Shown here piece after piece: positions 26,709-34,879 of a stretch of DNA of 64,000 nucleotides (positions are counted from its first letter, which is position 1; every line of letters starts with the position of its first letter). The notes below the pieces were generated by a model, which saw only the letters and a list, made by a program, of their open reading frames with translations, ran no database searches and had not been told where the DNA came from. Origin of the DNA: Acidovorax sp. HDW3 (lineage in GTDB: Bacteria; Pseudomonadota; Gammaproteobacteria; Burkholderiales; Burkholderiaceae_C); contig NZ_CP049885.1 in NCBI RefSeq assembly GCF_011303755.1, positions 1,842,001 through 1,906,000 on the forward strand, written 5' to 3'. The translations under genes and the position numbers were made by a program.

Positions 26709-28685
26709 TTACAGAGATGCACCACGGTGCTTCCCGAAATTCCAACTGACCACCCCGGTTTTGATGAGTGCTTGGATGTGTTTACCAATATACGGCTCGA
26801 TCACAGGCCGCCACGGCACAAGGCTAAACCCCATCCCATCGTCCAGCATCGCAAAGCGTCCGCTGGCCAGTTGAACAGACTTGCGATAAACACCGCTGAC
26901 GGTATCTCCATCCCGCACCGGTCGCCACGTCCTTCCGGTCTCCTGCTGCAGCCGTTGTCCCACCACCGCCAGTTCGCGGTCCCGCAAGGTCGCGAGCAGG
27001 CTGCCGACCAGGACAAAGCGCTGCCCCCGGCGCTCGGCCAGCCCCTCCCCCACCAAGAAATCCACGCGCTGCGACATCGCCTCACGCACCTGCGCCCCGA
27101 ACCCTTGATCTACTGGCTGGGGTAAGCCGCTCACCACCAGCGCCCGATCCAGCCAGGTGGATCCCACAGCATGGATCTGCTGCTCCAGTGGCAGGTGCGA
27201 GCGCAGTTCAACGGCATGCCCAGCGCCCTTCTGCGCCCCCTGTTGCCGGACCCTCTGCAGCAAGTCCGGCGGCACGGCCCAGACGCCATCGGCCACGCGT
27301 TCCACGATCCCCTTGCGGCGTAGCGCCTCCAGCCGACGCACGTGGACTTCGACCGTTGCCTGTGGATCCCGGTCTCCTGCCTGCAAGAGCTGCGCGCGAT
27401 GATGAGCCGTGGTGTAGATCCCCTCCTGTGCCAGATCCAGCACCGCGCGGTCCACAGCACGCTCCAGTACCTGTGGTTTGCCTTCGACGATGCCACCAAC
27501 CGGCAGCTCCGCCAGAACGGTGTTGGCCTGCAGTCGGAGGTAGTGCGCCCGGCCGTCGATACCATCGACTACCAGATAGGGCCGATCGTGCAGTTCGCCA
27601 TCCAGCCCCTTGGCCGTAATGCGCCCCACCACGGGTACATCCACCTGCACATCGATCACCAGTTCCCTCTGTTCTCCCTTCATCGCCCGGTGCATGGTGC
27701 GCAGGATGTCGCCGCGATCCCCCATGGCCACGAGCGTCTGCTCCATCCGCGGCACCAGGCGCCACCGGTGGGCATCAAGGCGCTCGGCCAGTGCCATGGC
27801 TTCAAGGCGCAGCAGCCGGGCGCGCAGCAGGTTGAGGCGCTGCGTTCCCAGGGGCACAGGGATACGGCCAGGGGTCTCCATCAGGTCCACAATCTCCGCC
27901 ACAGCCTGGCGCTGCAGTTGCCGATCCAGCCCCGTCCATCGCTGCTGCTCCACTTCGCGCTGCTGGCTCTGCCGCATCTCCAGTTCGGTGCGCGGCCCCA
28001 GCCATTCCGTGGCCAGCTCGCAGGCGCGCCGGCGCATGCCATGGGCCATGTAGTCGGGCGCGATGACCAGGTCCGCTCCCCTGCCCTCGCCCGAACGCCC
28101 GCGCAGCACGACATGGGTGTGCGGGTTGTCCGTATCCCAGTGGTCCACGGCCACCCAGTCCAGGCGGGTTTCCAGATCGACAGCCATGCGCGCCATCAGC
28201 ATGCGCGTGTAATCGCGCAGGTCTTCAAGCTCCCCGGCATCCTCCACTGACACGATGAAGCGGAACTGATGGCGGTCCCCTTGGCCCCGCTTCTCGAACG
28301 CCTGCAGGTCTGCGGTGTCCGTGTCCGGCCCGTAGGCCTGCCCTTTCTGGCCATCGCGGGTCGTGCCGTCGCGTTCGATGTAGCGCAGGTGGGTGGAAAC
28401 CGATCGAGCGCCCGCTTTCTTGAGCACGACAAAGCGTGACTTGATGACCACACGCCGTGCGTTCCTACCCAGTCCCTGGCCCGCGATGCCAGCCGCCACG
28501 CACCCCCGGCCAAACGTGGACGCAGGACGCATGCCCTGCTTTCCCGACGCCTTGGCTCCAGCCCTGGAAACCTCCTTCAGCACCTGGCTGATCAGGCGCG
28601 GCGACCGTGGTCCAGGACGCGACTTCGGCGCGCCCGGCCGGACCCTGAACCGCCCCTCCTCCGGTCCGACCTTACGCGCGGCCAT
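26709..28685 (-). CDS. VirD2-like relaxase with DUF3363 domain
   Basis: 658 residues from the ATG at 28685, where GGGAG lies upstream. An Arg/Pro-rich N-terminus of about 75 residues precedes the relaxase core (VVIKSRFVVLKKAG, STHLRYIERDG). The core has the metal-binding histidine motif DNPHTHVVLRG near residue 185 and the segment APDYMAHGMRRRACEL. The C-terminal half is the DUF3363 region common to Tn4371-family relaxases. It nicks oriT, stays covalently attached to the 5' end and pilots the strand through TraG. The candidate oriT lies just upstream (28826-28861). Confidence 0.92.
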   Translation of the reverse strand: MAARKVGPEEGRFRVRPGAPKSRPGPRSPRLISQVLKEVSRAGAKASGKQGMRPASTFGRGCVAAGIAGQGLGRNARRVVIKSRFVVLKKAGARSVSTHLRYIERDGTTRDGQKGQAYGPDTDTADLQAFEKRGQGDRHQFRFIVSVEDAGELEDLRDYTRMLMARMAVDLETRLDWVAVDHWDTDNPHTHVVLRGRSGEGRGADLVIAPDYMAHGMRRRACELATEWLGPRTELEMRQSQQREVEQQRWTGLDRQLQRQAVAEIVDLMETPGRIPVPLGTQRLNLLRARLLRLEAMALAERLDAHRWRLVPRMEQTLVAMGDRGDILRTMHRAMKGEQRELVIDVQVDVPVVGRITAKGLDGELHDRPYLVVDGIDGRAHYLRLQANTVLAELPVGGIVEGKPQVLERAVDRAVLDLAQEGIYTTAHHRAQLLQAGDRDPQATVEVHVRRLEALRRKGIVERVADGVWAVPPDLLQRVRQQGAQKGAGHAVELRSHLPLEQQIHAVGSTWLDRALVVSGLPQPVDQGFGAQVREAMSQRVDFLVGEGLAERRGQRFVLVGSLLATLRDRELAVVGQRLQQETGRTWRPVRDGDTVSGVYRKSVQLASGRFAMLDDGMGFSLVPWRPVIEPYIGKHIQALIKTGVVSWNFGKHRGASL

Positions 28686-28825
28686 GGAGCCCACTCCCGC
28701 GCACCTGGGCGCAAGGGATCGGGTACGGCACGCGCCAAGCACCCGCGGCTGGCCGGGTCCTGCCCCCGCACGGCACTGCATGCGCCCGGCCTGGTGCCGT
28801 GCCCAACCCACGTGCAGACTGGCTT

Positions 28826-28861
28826 GGCGGGCACATGCGTGCCGGCCCTTTTATCTTGCCC
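28826..28861 (+). other. oriT: Candidate oriT: inverted repeat next to a nick-like sequence
   Basis: Arms GGCGGGCAC (28826-28834) and GTGCCGGCC (28839-28847) pair with one mismatch around ATGC. Five bases further is TATCTTGCCC (28852-28861), which matches the IncP/T-border nick region (A)TATCCTGCC at all but one position; the expected nick is after 28858. The site lies in the 363-bp gene-free gap directly upstream of the relaxase gene, the usual place. Confidence 0.6.
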
Positions 28862-29048
28862 TCCGTCTGCGTACCCCGCATTAGCTCCCAACTCCCACCC
28901 ACTGCCGGCCTTGCGCACCCGCCATGGAACCACCAGGGCGGCCCAAGCTGCGGCGCAAATGCTGCGGGCTCACGGCCTCCACATTGCACCGCCGACTGCG
29001 GTGCGAGTGCCGCGTCCATTGCCACCCGCTGGCGCCTGTAGAGGCGCT

Positions 29049-29585
29049 TCATGGCGCACTCCAGATCCACAACGGGTGCGCAATGCCGAGCACTGCCGAC
29101 ACCTGGACTGGCCCAAAGTACCGGCTGTCGAACGACGCCGGATGGGTATCGCTCAACAGGAAAACCTCCCCCCGCACAAGAGCCCTGCACTGTCCCCAGG
29201 CTTGCAGCGGGCGGACCATGCCATCCTGCAGCCGCACGCCCGTCACCGCGGCACCGTCGATGCGCACCGTCTGCTCGTGCACGCACACCGATTGCGGCGC
29301 CAATGCGCCGACACGCTTGAGGATCGGCACCCCGATGGGCAGGTAGCCGCGCTGTGCCGCCAGCGCGGCCACATCGGCAGGAAGCCGAACCAGCACGGTG
29401 CTGCCCACATGCAAGGAGTCCGCGCGCTCCATGCGTTCAATGTGATACCAGCCGGGTGCCACGCTGGCGCTCGGGTTGTAGACGAACCGAGGCTCCCTTG
29501 GCACCAGCATCGGCCCGACCAAGAGGGCCACGGCGGTCGCCATGCCGGCCAGCAGCATGGGAAGCGGTACGGCGGGCTGCGTCAT
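29049..29585 (-). CDS. traF: TraF-like S26-family signal peptidase
   Basis: 178 residues. An N-terminal membrane helix (AGMATAVALLVGPMLV) is followed by the catalytic-serine region YNPSASVAPGWY, and the general-base lysine is in GVPILKRVGA. The final box SDTHPASFDSRYFGPV matches S26 peptidases. TraF of RP4 cyclises the TrbC pilin. Here it sits between the relaxase and DUF2840 genes as in Tn4371. Its start overlaps the DUF2840 stop by four bases. Confidence 0.92.
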   Translation of the reverse strand: MTQPAVPLPMLLAGMATAVALLVGPMLVPREPRFVYNPSASVAPGWYHIERMERADSLHVGSTVLVRLPADVAALAAQRGYLPIGVPILKRVGALAPQSVCVHEQTVRIDGAAVTGVRLQDGMVRPLQAWGQCRALVRGEVFLLSDTHPASFDSRYFGPVQVSAVLGIAHPLWIWSAP

Positions 29586-30112
29586 TCCCCACCTCCTACC
29601 GCCAGGTGGGAGACGTGCCGCTCGGCGGTGTAGACCGGCAGCGGCAAGCCTGCACCAAGCCGATGGCCCACCTTGCGCCAGTAGCTGGCAGCCACAGTGC
29701 AGGGATCGATACCCAGCGCCTCAATGGCATCGATCACCGCCTGCACCGCCTCGACCTGCGCCTCGCCATCGGAACGCAGCAAAATGCGCGCACCCGGCAG
29801 CACACCCGCCACGCGCTGCGCGTCCTCAAAGGGTGTCGGCGCCTGCATCACCAGAAGCTGCCAGAGCGCATTACCAGAGATATTGCCGATCCACTTCACG
29901 CGGCAGCAGACGGTGCCAGGCACGAACATCGCAACGCGCCGCCAACGGTCCAGCACGATCTCCACCGTCGGCTGGCCAAACCGCAGCCAGACGTTCACCC
30001 GATCCTCGACGAATGCGAGAGAAACGCGCATGCGGGTGGGGCGCTGCGGCACCATCGCCTGCAGCGGAGCCTGCCGAATGGCTGACGCCAGATGGGATCC
30101 CGGCGCCATCAT
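29582..30112 (-). CDS. DUF2840 protein of the ICE core
   Basis: 176 residues. The central part (VNVWLRFGQPTVEIVLDRWR ... GNISGNALWQLLVMQAP) matches the DUF2840 family found between traF and parA in Tn4371-type ICEs. There is no signal peptide or membrane segment, so a cytoplasmic role is likely. Four-base overlaps link it to traF and to the upstream small gene, so it is part of the same transcript. Function is not known. Confidence 0.8.
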   Translation of the reverse strand: MMAPGSHLASAIRQAPLQAMVPQRPTRMRVSLAFVEDRVNVWLRFGQPTVEIVLDRWRRVAMFVPGTVCCRVKWIGNISGNALWQLLVMQAPTPFEDAQRVAGVLPGARILLRSDGEAQVEAVQAVIDAIEALGIDPCTVAASYWRKVGHRLGAGLPLPVYTAERHVSHLAVGGGE

Positions 30113-30372
30113 GCCCCGTCCTCCGGATACTCGCGCTCCAGCAGCTCGCGCAGCATGTCCGCAGCTGTGATGCAGCGCCGGAACGCCACAACCTTGATGC
30201 GCCCGCGCAGCGTCGGCGTCACATCGATGGTGAGCCGCGCGGTGTAGATGGAGGCCTTGGCGGGGATCTCGGGAGCATCCGCCTGCCGCACCCAGGTTGA
30301 TGCAGGATCCGCACCGGGCCTACGTCCGATCGGTGCCCGGTGCAGCTTCGCCGCTGGCTGGGGGATGGTCAT
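30109..30372 (-). CDS. Small ribbon-helix-helix-like partner of ParA
   Basis: 87 residues. The C-terminal half (ARLTIDVTPTLRGRIKVVAF, then ADMLRELLEREYPE) fits a ribbon-helix-helix DNA-binding protein, like the ParG/Omega-type partners of ParA Walker ATPases. The N-terminal 40 residues are Pro/Arg rich. It follows parA with a four-base overlap. It could bind a centromere-like site and the parA promoter. That is inference from fold and position. Confidence 0.7.
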   Translation of the reverse strand: MTIPQPAAKLHRAPIGRRPGADPASTWVRQADAPEIPAKASIYTARLTIDVTPTLRGRIKVVAFRRCITAADMLRELLEREYPEDGA

Positions 30373-31130
30373 CGCAGCACCTCCCGCACGGCCTGCGCGA
30401 GCGCCACGATCTCACGTGCAGCCGCGCACTGCGGCGCCACTTCGCAGGCCAGCCTACCTGCAGCCACGCTGTCGGCAAACACGATGCGCTGCGAGACTTC
30501 CGTCTCCAGTGCGGCGAACGGCTGATCGGCAAGCGCTGCACGCGCTTCACGCCCGATCACCGTCCCGACCACGCGCCGGTTGATCACAAAGGCTGCGCGC
30601 AGCTGCGGCCGGAACACCCGAGCCTCTGTGATGAGTTGCACCATTTCATGACTGGCCCACACGTCGTAGGCGCTCGGCTGCACGGGTATCAGCACCAGGT
30701 CGGCCGCCAGCAGCGCGGAGCGCGCCAGCGCTGCGACCCTTGGCGGCCCATCAATGACCACAAAATCCGCCTGCAGGGCGATTTGCGGGGCTTCCTGGTG
30801 CAAGGAGTCCCGCGCCAGCCCGAACACCCCGTACAGCCGCTCCTGGCCACTCTGGAGCCGCCGTTGCGCCCAGTCGAGGGCTGACCCCTGCGGGTCGGCA
30901 TCGAGCAGCGTGACACGACTGCCTTGCAAGGCTAGCTCGCCCGCCAGATGCGTGGCGAGCGTGGTCTTCCCTGCCCCACCCTTCTGGTTGAGCAGGGCGA
31001 CGACCTTGCCAGGGCTGGTGCCCTGCTTTTCTGGTGAAAGGCTCTGGAGTTTTGGACCTGCCTGATTTGCCATCGCAGAACCATTGCCCAAATTTTGTGC
31101 AGCCTCTGTTCGCGCGCGCGTGACTTCCAT
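30369..31130 (-). CDS. parA: ParA-family partition ATPase
   Basis: 253 residues from the ATG at 31130; an ATG at 31073 is an alternative. The deviant Walker A motif LNQKGGAGKTTLATHLA is near residue 50, with VTLLDADPQGSALDW and the Walker B-like FVVIDGPPRVAAL. It is a short ParA (MinD/ParA class Ib). In ICEs such proteins stabilise the excised circular form. It lies 20 bp downstream of repA, in the gap that leads into the transfer operon. Confidence 0.9.
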   Translation of the reverse strand: MEVTRARTEAAQNLGNGSAMANQAGPKLQSLSPEKQGTSPGKVVALLNQKGGAGKTTLATHLAGELALQGSRVTLLDADPQGSALDWAQRRLQSGQERLYGVFGLARDSLHQEAPQIALQADFVVIDGPPRVAALARSALLAADLVLIPVQPSAYDVWASHEMVQLITEARVFRPQLRAAFVINRRVVGTVIGREARAALADQPFAALETEVSQRIVFADSVAAGRLACEVAPQCAAAREIVALAQAVREVLR

Positions 31131-31150
31131 TTATGTATCCCTTTAGATGT

Positions 31151-32155
31151 TTAGGGAGTGCCAAAACCGTTGCTGGGCGTGGCCTTCCGGTCGATTGGTG
31201 CGGGCGATCCACCGATACCCATGCGGGTGATCCCCCGACGGTCGTGCGGGCGATCCACCGAGCCCATCCCCAAACCATCCACAGGTTCTTCAACAGAATC
31301 TGTGGACAAGTCGCTTCGGGGTCGGTTGTGCGGATCAGGCAGGAAGGCCAGCCACTCGATGCCGCCACTGCGCTCAGTGGACAGCCGGTAGCCCGGCAGC
31401 GCCTGGCGCCGCGCCAATTGACGTACCTGCAGCGCAAAGTCGGATGGGCGCTGCAGGCTTCCCGACTTCAGGTGCAGGTGGCGCATGTCGAAGCGCCATC
31501 CCGCCTGTTGCCGGCCACCGTGCTTGCGCACCAGCCGATACAGCCATCGCTCAATGCCCCCGGAAAGCCGGAAGTACGTCGAATCGAGCGTGAGCACCAG
31601 CCCTTCATCCATCACGCCGGTAAAGAACCAGTCGGCCAGAATGAGTTCGATGCCTTCGGAACGCCCCCCGGACTGGACGTACTCCTTCCACTCGTTGATC
31701 CAGGAGAAGCGGTGCACGCGCATGGCACCGTTCTGGCGCTCGCGCTGGCGCAGCGTCGTGGCGACGGTGGTGGACTGCAACCGGTCCAGTGCAGCGCGCA
31801 GCGCCAGGTAGTCGCTGCGGCCCGTACCTCTCTGTGCAAAACGCAGGATCTCGTAGGGCGTGGCCACCATCAGGCGCGAAGGCGCAATGCCTTCCTTCTT
31901 GGCCTGAATGATCTGGCTCGCGGCCCAGATCAGCACATCGGCGTCCCAGATGGTGGCGATGCCGTGCTCGGGCACCCCCTCCACCGTGAGAGAAATACCC
32001 CCCGCTTCAAATCGGATCGGCACAATGCGCGGCGACTTGGCAAGCGAGAAGAACGGATAGGCCATCAGGTCCTGCGCGTCGCGCAGCGCCATATCGCTGC
32101 CCGGCAGCGCGCGGAACAGCGATAGCTGTTCCCGTTCGCCCACTCGCTTCGACAT
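31151..32155 (-). CDS. repA: Replication initiator protein RepA
   Basis: 334 residues. The body matches the RepA family of broad-host plasmids and Tn4371 elements (MAYPFFSLAKSPRIVPIRFEAG, IWDADVLIWAASQI, RFSWINEWKEY). It starts 26 bp after the excisionase-like gene. The last 60 residues are of low similarity and are encoded by repeated DNA (SVDRPHDRRGITRMGIGGS), where three 23-bp direct repeats lie. RepA is thought to let excised ICEs replicate. Whether the repeats are its binding sites is not proven. Confidence 0.88.
   Translation of the reverse strand: MSKRVGEREQLSLFRALPGSDMALRDAQDLMAYPFFSLAKSPRIVPIRFEAGGISLTVEGVPEHGIATIWDADVLIWAASQIIQAKKEGIAPSRLMVATPYEILRFAQRGTGRSDYLALRAALDRLQSTTVATTLRQRERQNGAMRVHRFSWINEWKEYVQSGGRSEGIELILADWFFTGVMDEGLVLTLDSTYFRLSGGIERWLYRLVRKHGGRQQAGWRFDMRHLHLKSGSLQRPSDFALQVRQLARRQALPGYRLSTERSGGIEWLAFLPDPHNRPRSDLSTDSVEEPVDGLGMGSVDRPHDRRGITRMGIGGSPAPIDRKATPSNGFGTP
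31198..31261. repeat. Three 23-bp iteron-like tandem repeats in the end of repA
   Basis: Units start at 31198, 31221 and 31244. The first 18 bases of units 1 and 3 are identical (GTGCGGGCGATCCACCGA) and unit 2 differs at three places. The spacing of exactly 23 bp is near two helical turns, as in plasmid iterons. Confidence 0.65.
31275..31309. other. DnaA-box-like pair beside the iterons (possible oriV)
   Basis: TGTGGACAA (31301-31309) is the complement of TTGTCCACA, one base from the DnaA consensus TTATNCACA. CCATCCACA (31275-31283) is a weaker match in inverse orientation. The TCCACAG/CTGTGGA arms form an inverted repeat. The location beside the iteron-like repeats suggests a replication origin. 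Confidence 0.4.
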
Positions 32156-32181
32156 TGGGGGTGCTCCCTCGTCAAATCTGA

Positions 32182-32484
32182 TCAGCGGACGGAGTCGCGC
32201 TGCACGTAGCCGGGGTCCGAGGTCATGCCGTAGGCGCGACCGTCAGCCCAGGCACGCAGGTCGGTGGCCGCATAGACCACCCGCGCACCAAATTTGCGAA
32301 AGCGCGGGCCCCCACCCAGAACGCGCTGCTTCTCCAAAGTGCGCGGTGAAAGCCGCAGAAAGGCGCCCGCTTCTTCGGTGGTCAGGAACTCAGGATTTGC
32401 TGGGGCTGACGGGGCAGCCCCCAGAGGAGGCTGGAGCGCAGCCGCTGCGGCTGTGCGGGACGGGAAAGAACTGCCAACGGCCAT
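32182..32484 (-). CDS. Helix-turn-helix (excisionase/AlpA-type) protein
   Basis: 100 residues from the ATG at 32484 with GGAG upstream; an in-frame start at 32520 is possible. After an Ala/Pro-rich lead, the C-terminal 65 residues form a MerR/excisionase-like winged helix: FLTTEEAGAFLRLSPRTLEK, then GGGPRFRKFGARVVYAATDL. It is encoded directly upstream of repA, as in Tn4371 elements, where it probably regulates repA-parA or acts in excision. Confidence 0.8.
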   Translation of the reverse strand: MAVGSSFPSRTAAAAALQPPLGAAPSAPANPEFLTTEEAGAFLRLSPRTLEKQRVLGGGPRFRKFGARVVYAATDLRAWADGRAYGMTSDPGYVQRDSVR

Positions 32485-32576
32485 GACGGACTCCATCGCT
32501 GTCGATGGGCCGCAAACCATTCGCGGCCCGATGGAGGCAGTCTCGGAAATCGGGCCCGATCCAGGCAGGGAGAGAT

Positions 32577-33390
32577 TCAGCGCACCGGTTCGTCTCCGGG
32601 GGGCTTTGCAGCGGGATCCAGCACACCCGCCAAGTCCAGGTACCCGCCGTTCATGAACGCCCCAGCCCGCCGCAGCAGGTGACGCACCTGCGCGCGCAGT
32701 TCACCGTCATCGTGCCAGCGCAGGACGACGGCCTCCAGGCCGAACAAGGCCTGAGCAATGTCGCGATGGGATGCGCCCGCTTGCGAAGCATCGAGCGCCT
32801 GCAGGGCGCGCAGGTGCAGCAAAGCGGCTCGGGTGGCTGGCCGCACGGGCGGGATCTGAGGCACATGGCCTTCCAGGGCCTGTGCGTGTCCGAGCAACCC
32901 ATTGAGCTGACCGCGAAGCCCCGGAGTCAGCGGCACGGCGCCCACATAGGCACCACCATCCTCCAGGGTGCCCGAGAGCGACAAGCGCATGCGCAGCGCG
33001 CTGAGATCTGCGGTGAGTGCCAGGTCGTGGCCGTCCATCACCAGGCGCTTGCGGCCAGGGATACGCCACAGATCGAACCGGCGGGTCGCAGCACCGTGCG
33101 CATGCACGGCACGTACATGCAACAGCCCGTCAGAGGGCGACAGCCACAATGGGTGTGCAACACGTCCATCCAACTCTGGATCTTCGGCGACATCGCAACC
33201 CCCAGCGGGCAAAAGACACCACGCGCTTGCGACGAGCCCAATCCGCACGATAGCTGGGATGGCGGCGCAGGTACTCCCAGGCGAGAGCCGGGTCGTCAAG
33301 GTCCAGCACGTATAGATAGGCGGCGGACACACCCCACGGGGCATGGTGAAGATCTTCGGGGGTTGGCGTGGTCACGGAATCCTCCAGCAA
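32577..33390 (-). pseudogene. DUF6499/DUF2285 regulator with a one-base frameshift
   Basis: The first part (from the ATG at 33390) encodes the DUF6499-type start: HHAPWGVSAAYLYVLDLDD and AWEYLRRHPSYRADWARRKR. Similarity then moves to another frame (AEDPELDGRVAHPLWLSPSD, FDLWRIPGRKRLVMDGHDLA), ending in the DUF2285 domain (HRDIAQALFGLEAVVLRWHD, RRAGAFMNGGYLDLAG). Removing one base from the five-C run at 33199-33203 joins both parts as RWGCDVAEDPELD without any gap. The gene encodes a conserved regulator of Tn4371-type ICEs. The change may be a true mutation or a sequencing error in the homopolymer. Confidence 0.85.
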
Positions 33391-33484
33391 AAAAGGGGAA
33401 ACCTGCCACAGAGAGAAAGTTACAGGGTCGCTATCTCGGCGACCTCACGTCGCGCGCCGGGCGATAAAGAAAGGATTGTGTCAA

Positions 33485-33826
33485 TCAGTCGTTGATCGAG
33501 CCGTCGCGCTGCGCGTCGGCCAGGTAGCCCGAGAGCGTCTGGCGTGGCTTGAAATGCGGATCCGCCACGATGCGCATGCCTCGTGGACCCCGGACACCCT
33601 CCAGGGCGGAGAGGCTGACATGCCCCAGCTCGGGACTCCCCGTGCCTGAATCGCACAGCCCGAATGCCCGGTCTCCATCGGCATCCAGCTCCGTCAGCAG
33701 CCACACGGCCCCAGCATCCAGCGTGTAGAGCTTGACGACCGGCAGAGGATCCAATGCCTCACCGCGCGCACGCGCTGCGCCGTTGATTCGCATCAAGCGT
33801 TGCTGCTCATTGGTAAGAAATGTCAT
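33485..33826 (-). CDS. DUF2958 protein (copy 1)
   Basis: 113 residues. It contains the DUF2958 pattern: LDPLPVVKLYTLDAGAVWLL, a central DxDGDRAFGLCD and a C-terminal PHFKPRQTLSGYLADAQRDG. It is a small cytoplasmic protein of unknown function that is widespread in ICEs and plasmids of proteobacteria. It diverges from the XRE gene at 33983, and a paralogue lies at 34319-34666. Confidence 0.85.
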   Translation of the reverse strand: MTFLTNEQQRLMRINGAARARGEALDPLPVVKLYTLDAGAVWLLTELDADGDRAFGLCDSGTGSPELGHVSLSALEGVRGPRGMRIVADPHFKPRQTLSGYLADAQRDGSIND

Positions 33827-33982
33827 TGGAGGTATCCGGGAGACTGAATACTACTTCGGCCCTTGAATCGCACAAGTCGGAAAACCGACATGGCAATGGG
33901 CCGTTGGGCGAACACCCAAAGTTGATTTTAAGAGTTAAAGATAACGTGGTTTTAATTGTGGTGAAACGCAACGCTCCTGTCC

Positions 33983-34273
33983 ATGCAAAAGCCAGGAGTA
34001 CAGCGCGGGCGCCCCACCGGCGCAACGACGTTTGACGCAGGTCCCGCACGGGCCTTCGGCGACGCCGTGCGCCACCTGCGCACACTGGACGGCATTGCCC
34101 AAGAAACGCTGGCGCACCTGGCCAGTGTCGAGCGCTCGCACATGGGCAAGATCGAGCGCGGCGAGCACATGCCGACGTTGGCGTTGATCCTGAAGATCGC
34201 ACGGGCATTGGGCCGCAGCGCCAGCGAACTGATGCTGGAAACCGAGGCCCGGTTGCCCAAGAGCGAGGGATGA
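33983..34273 (+). CDS. XRE-family helix-turn-helix regulator
   Basis: 96 residues. The core HTH reads FGDAVRHLRTLDGIAQETLA, then VERSHMGKIERGEHMPTLAL and KIARALGRSASEL. It is the only plus-strand gene within the ICE core and lies between two DUF2958 genes, a conserved arrangement in Tn4371-type elements. It may repress the divergent DUF2958 gene. The 156-bp gap to that gene is AT-richer than its surroundings and probably holds both promoters. Confidence 0.85.
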   Translation: MQKPGVQRGRPTGATTFDAGPARAFGDAVRHLRTLDGIAQETLAHLASVERSHMGKIERGEHMPTLALILKIARALGRSASELMLETEARLPKSEG

Positions 34274-34318
34274 AGCGATATTGGCCATCCGCACACGCTG
34301 ACAGCCAACGCACTGCGG

Positions 34319-34666
34319 CTACGCCACAATCCTCCCCGCAAGCCGCGCCTCACGCGCGTAGGCACTCAGCCGCTTCTGCGAAGTGAAGTGCAGGTCCCGT
34401 TCCACTGGAAGTCCCAGCCGGCCGCGCACAGTCGCAAGTTCTGCCAAGCTGACCCAGCCCAACTCGGGATAGCCCAGACCCAGGTCGCACAGCCCAAACA
34501 CGTGGTCGTGTTCGTCCGGGTCCATCTCGGTCAGCAGCCAGGTCGCACCGGCGTCCGGGGTGAACAGCTTGAGCACTGGAGCAGGGTCGAAGCCTTCTTG
34601 TTCGAGGGACTGCCGGCCGTTGGCCAGCAGTTGCGCGCGTTGTTCGTCCGTAATGAGCTTCGTCAT
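34319..34666 (-). CDS. DUF2958 protein (copy 2)
   Basis: 115 residues from the ATG at 34666, clearly set by AAGGAG upstream. It is a paralogue of the product at 33485 (FDPAPVLKLFTPDAGATWLL, FGLCDLGLGYPELGWVSLAE, FTSQKRLSAYAREA). The two share the motif order but only about half of the residues, so the duplication is old. The XRE gene separates them. Repeat copy A lies about 210 bp upstream of this start. Confidence 0.88.
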   Translation of the reverse strand: MTKLITDEQRAQLLANGRQSLEQEGFDPAPVLKLFTPDAGATWLLTEMDPDEHDHVFGLCDLGLGYPELGWVSLAELATVRGRLGLPVERDLHFTSQKRLSAYAREARLAGRIVA

Positions 34667-34879
34667 GGTCTTCTCCTTGGAAGGAATCAGGGCGGGATTG
34701 CCCGAGACCGGAAGCAGCACGGCGCAGCGCAGCCGTCAGGGTTCGAAGACGGCCTCCAGGACGCCAGCGTGCACCGCACGCGCAGACCTTGACGGCGAGA
34801 ACGGCGTGATACGGTGAAGGGAACAGCAAGCCAGCCCCGCCCACCCAACAAGTCGGTCATCGGAGACACGACCCTCCCT

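Noticed and set aside
31198..31261. Direct repeats considered as a CRISPR array
   Set aside because: Units are contiguous 23-bp repeats with 5-bp differences, inside repA, with no spacers and no cas genes.
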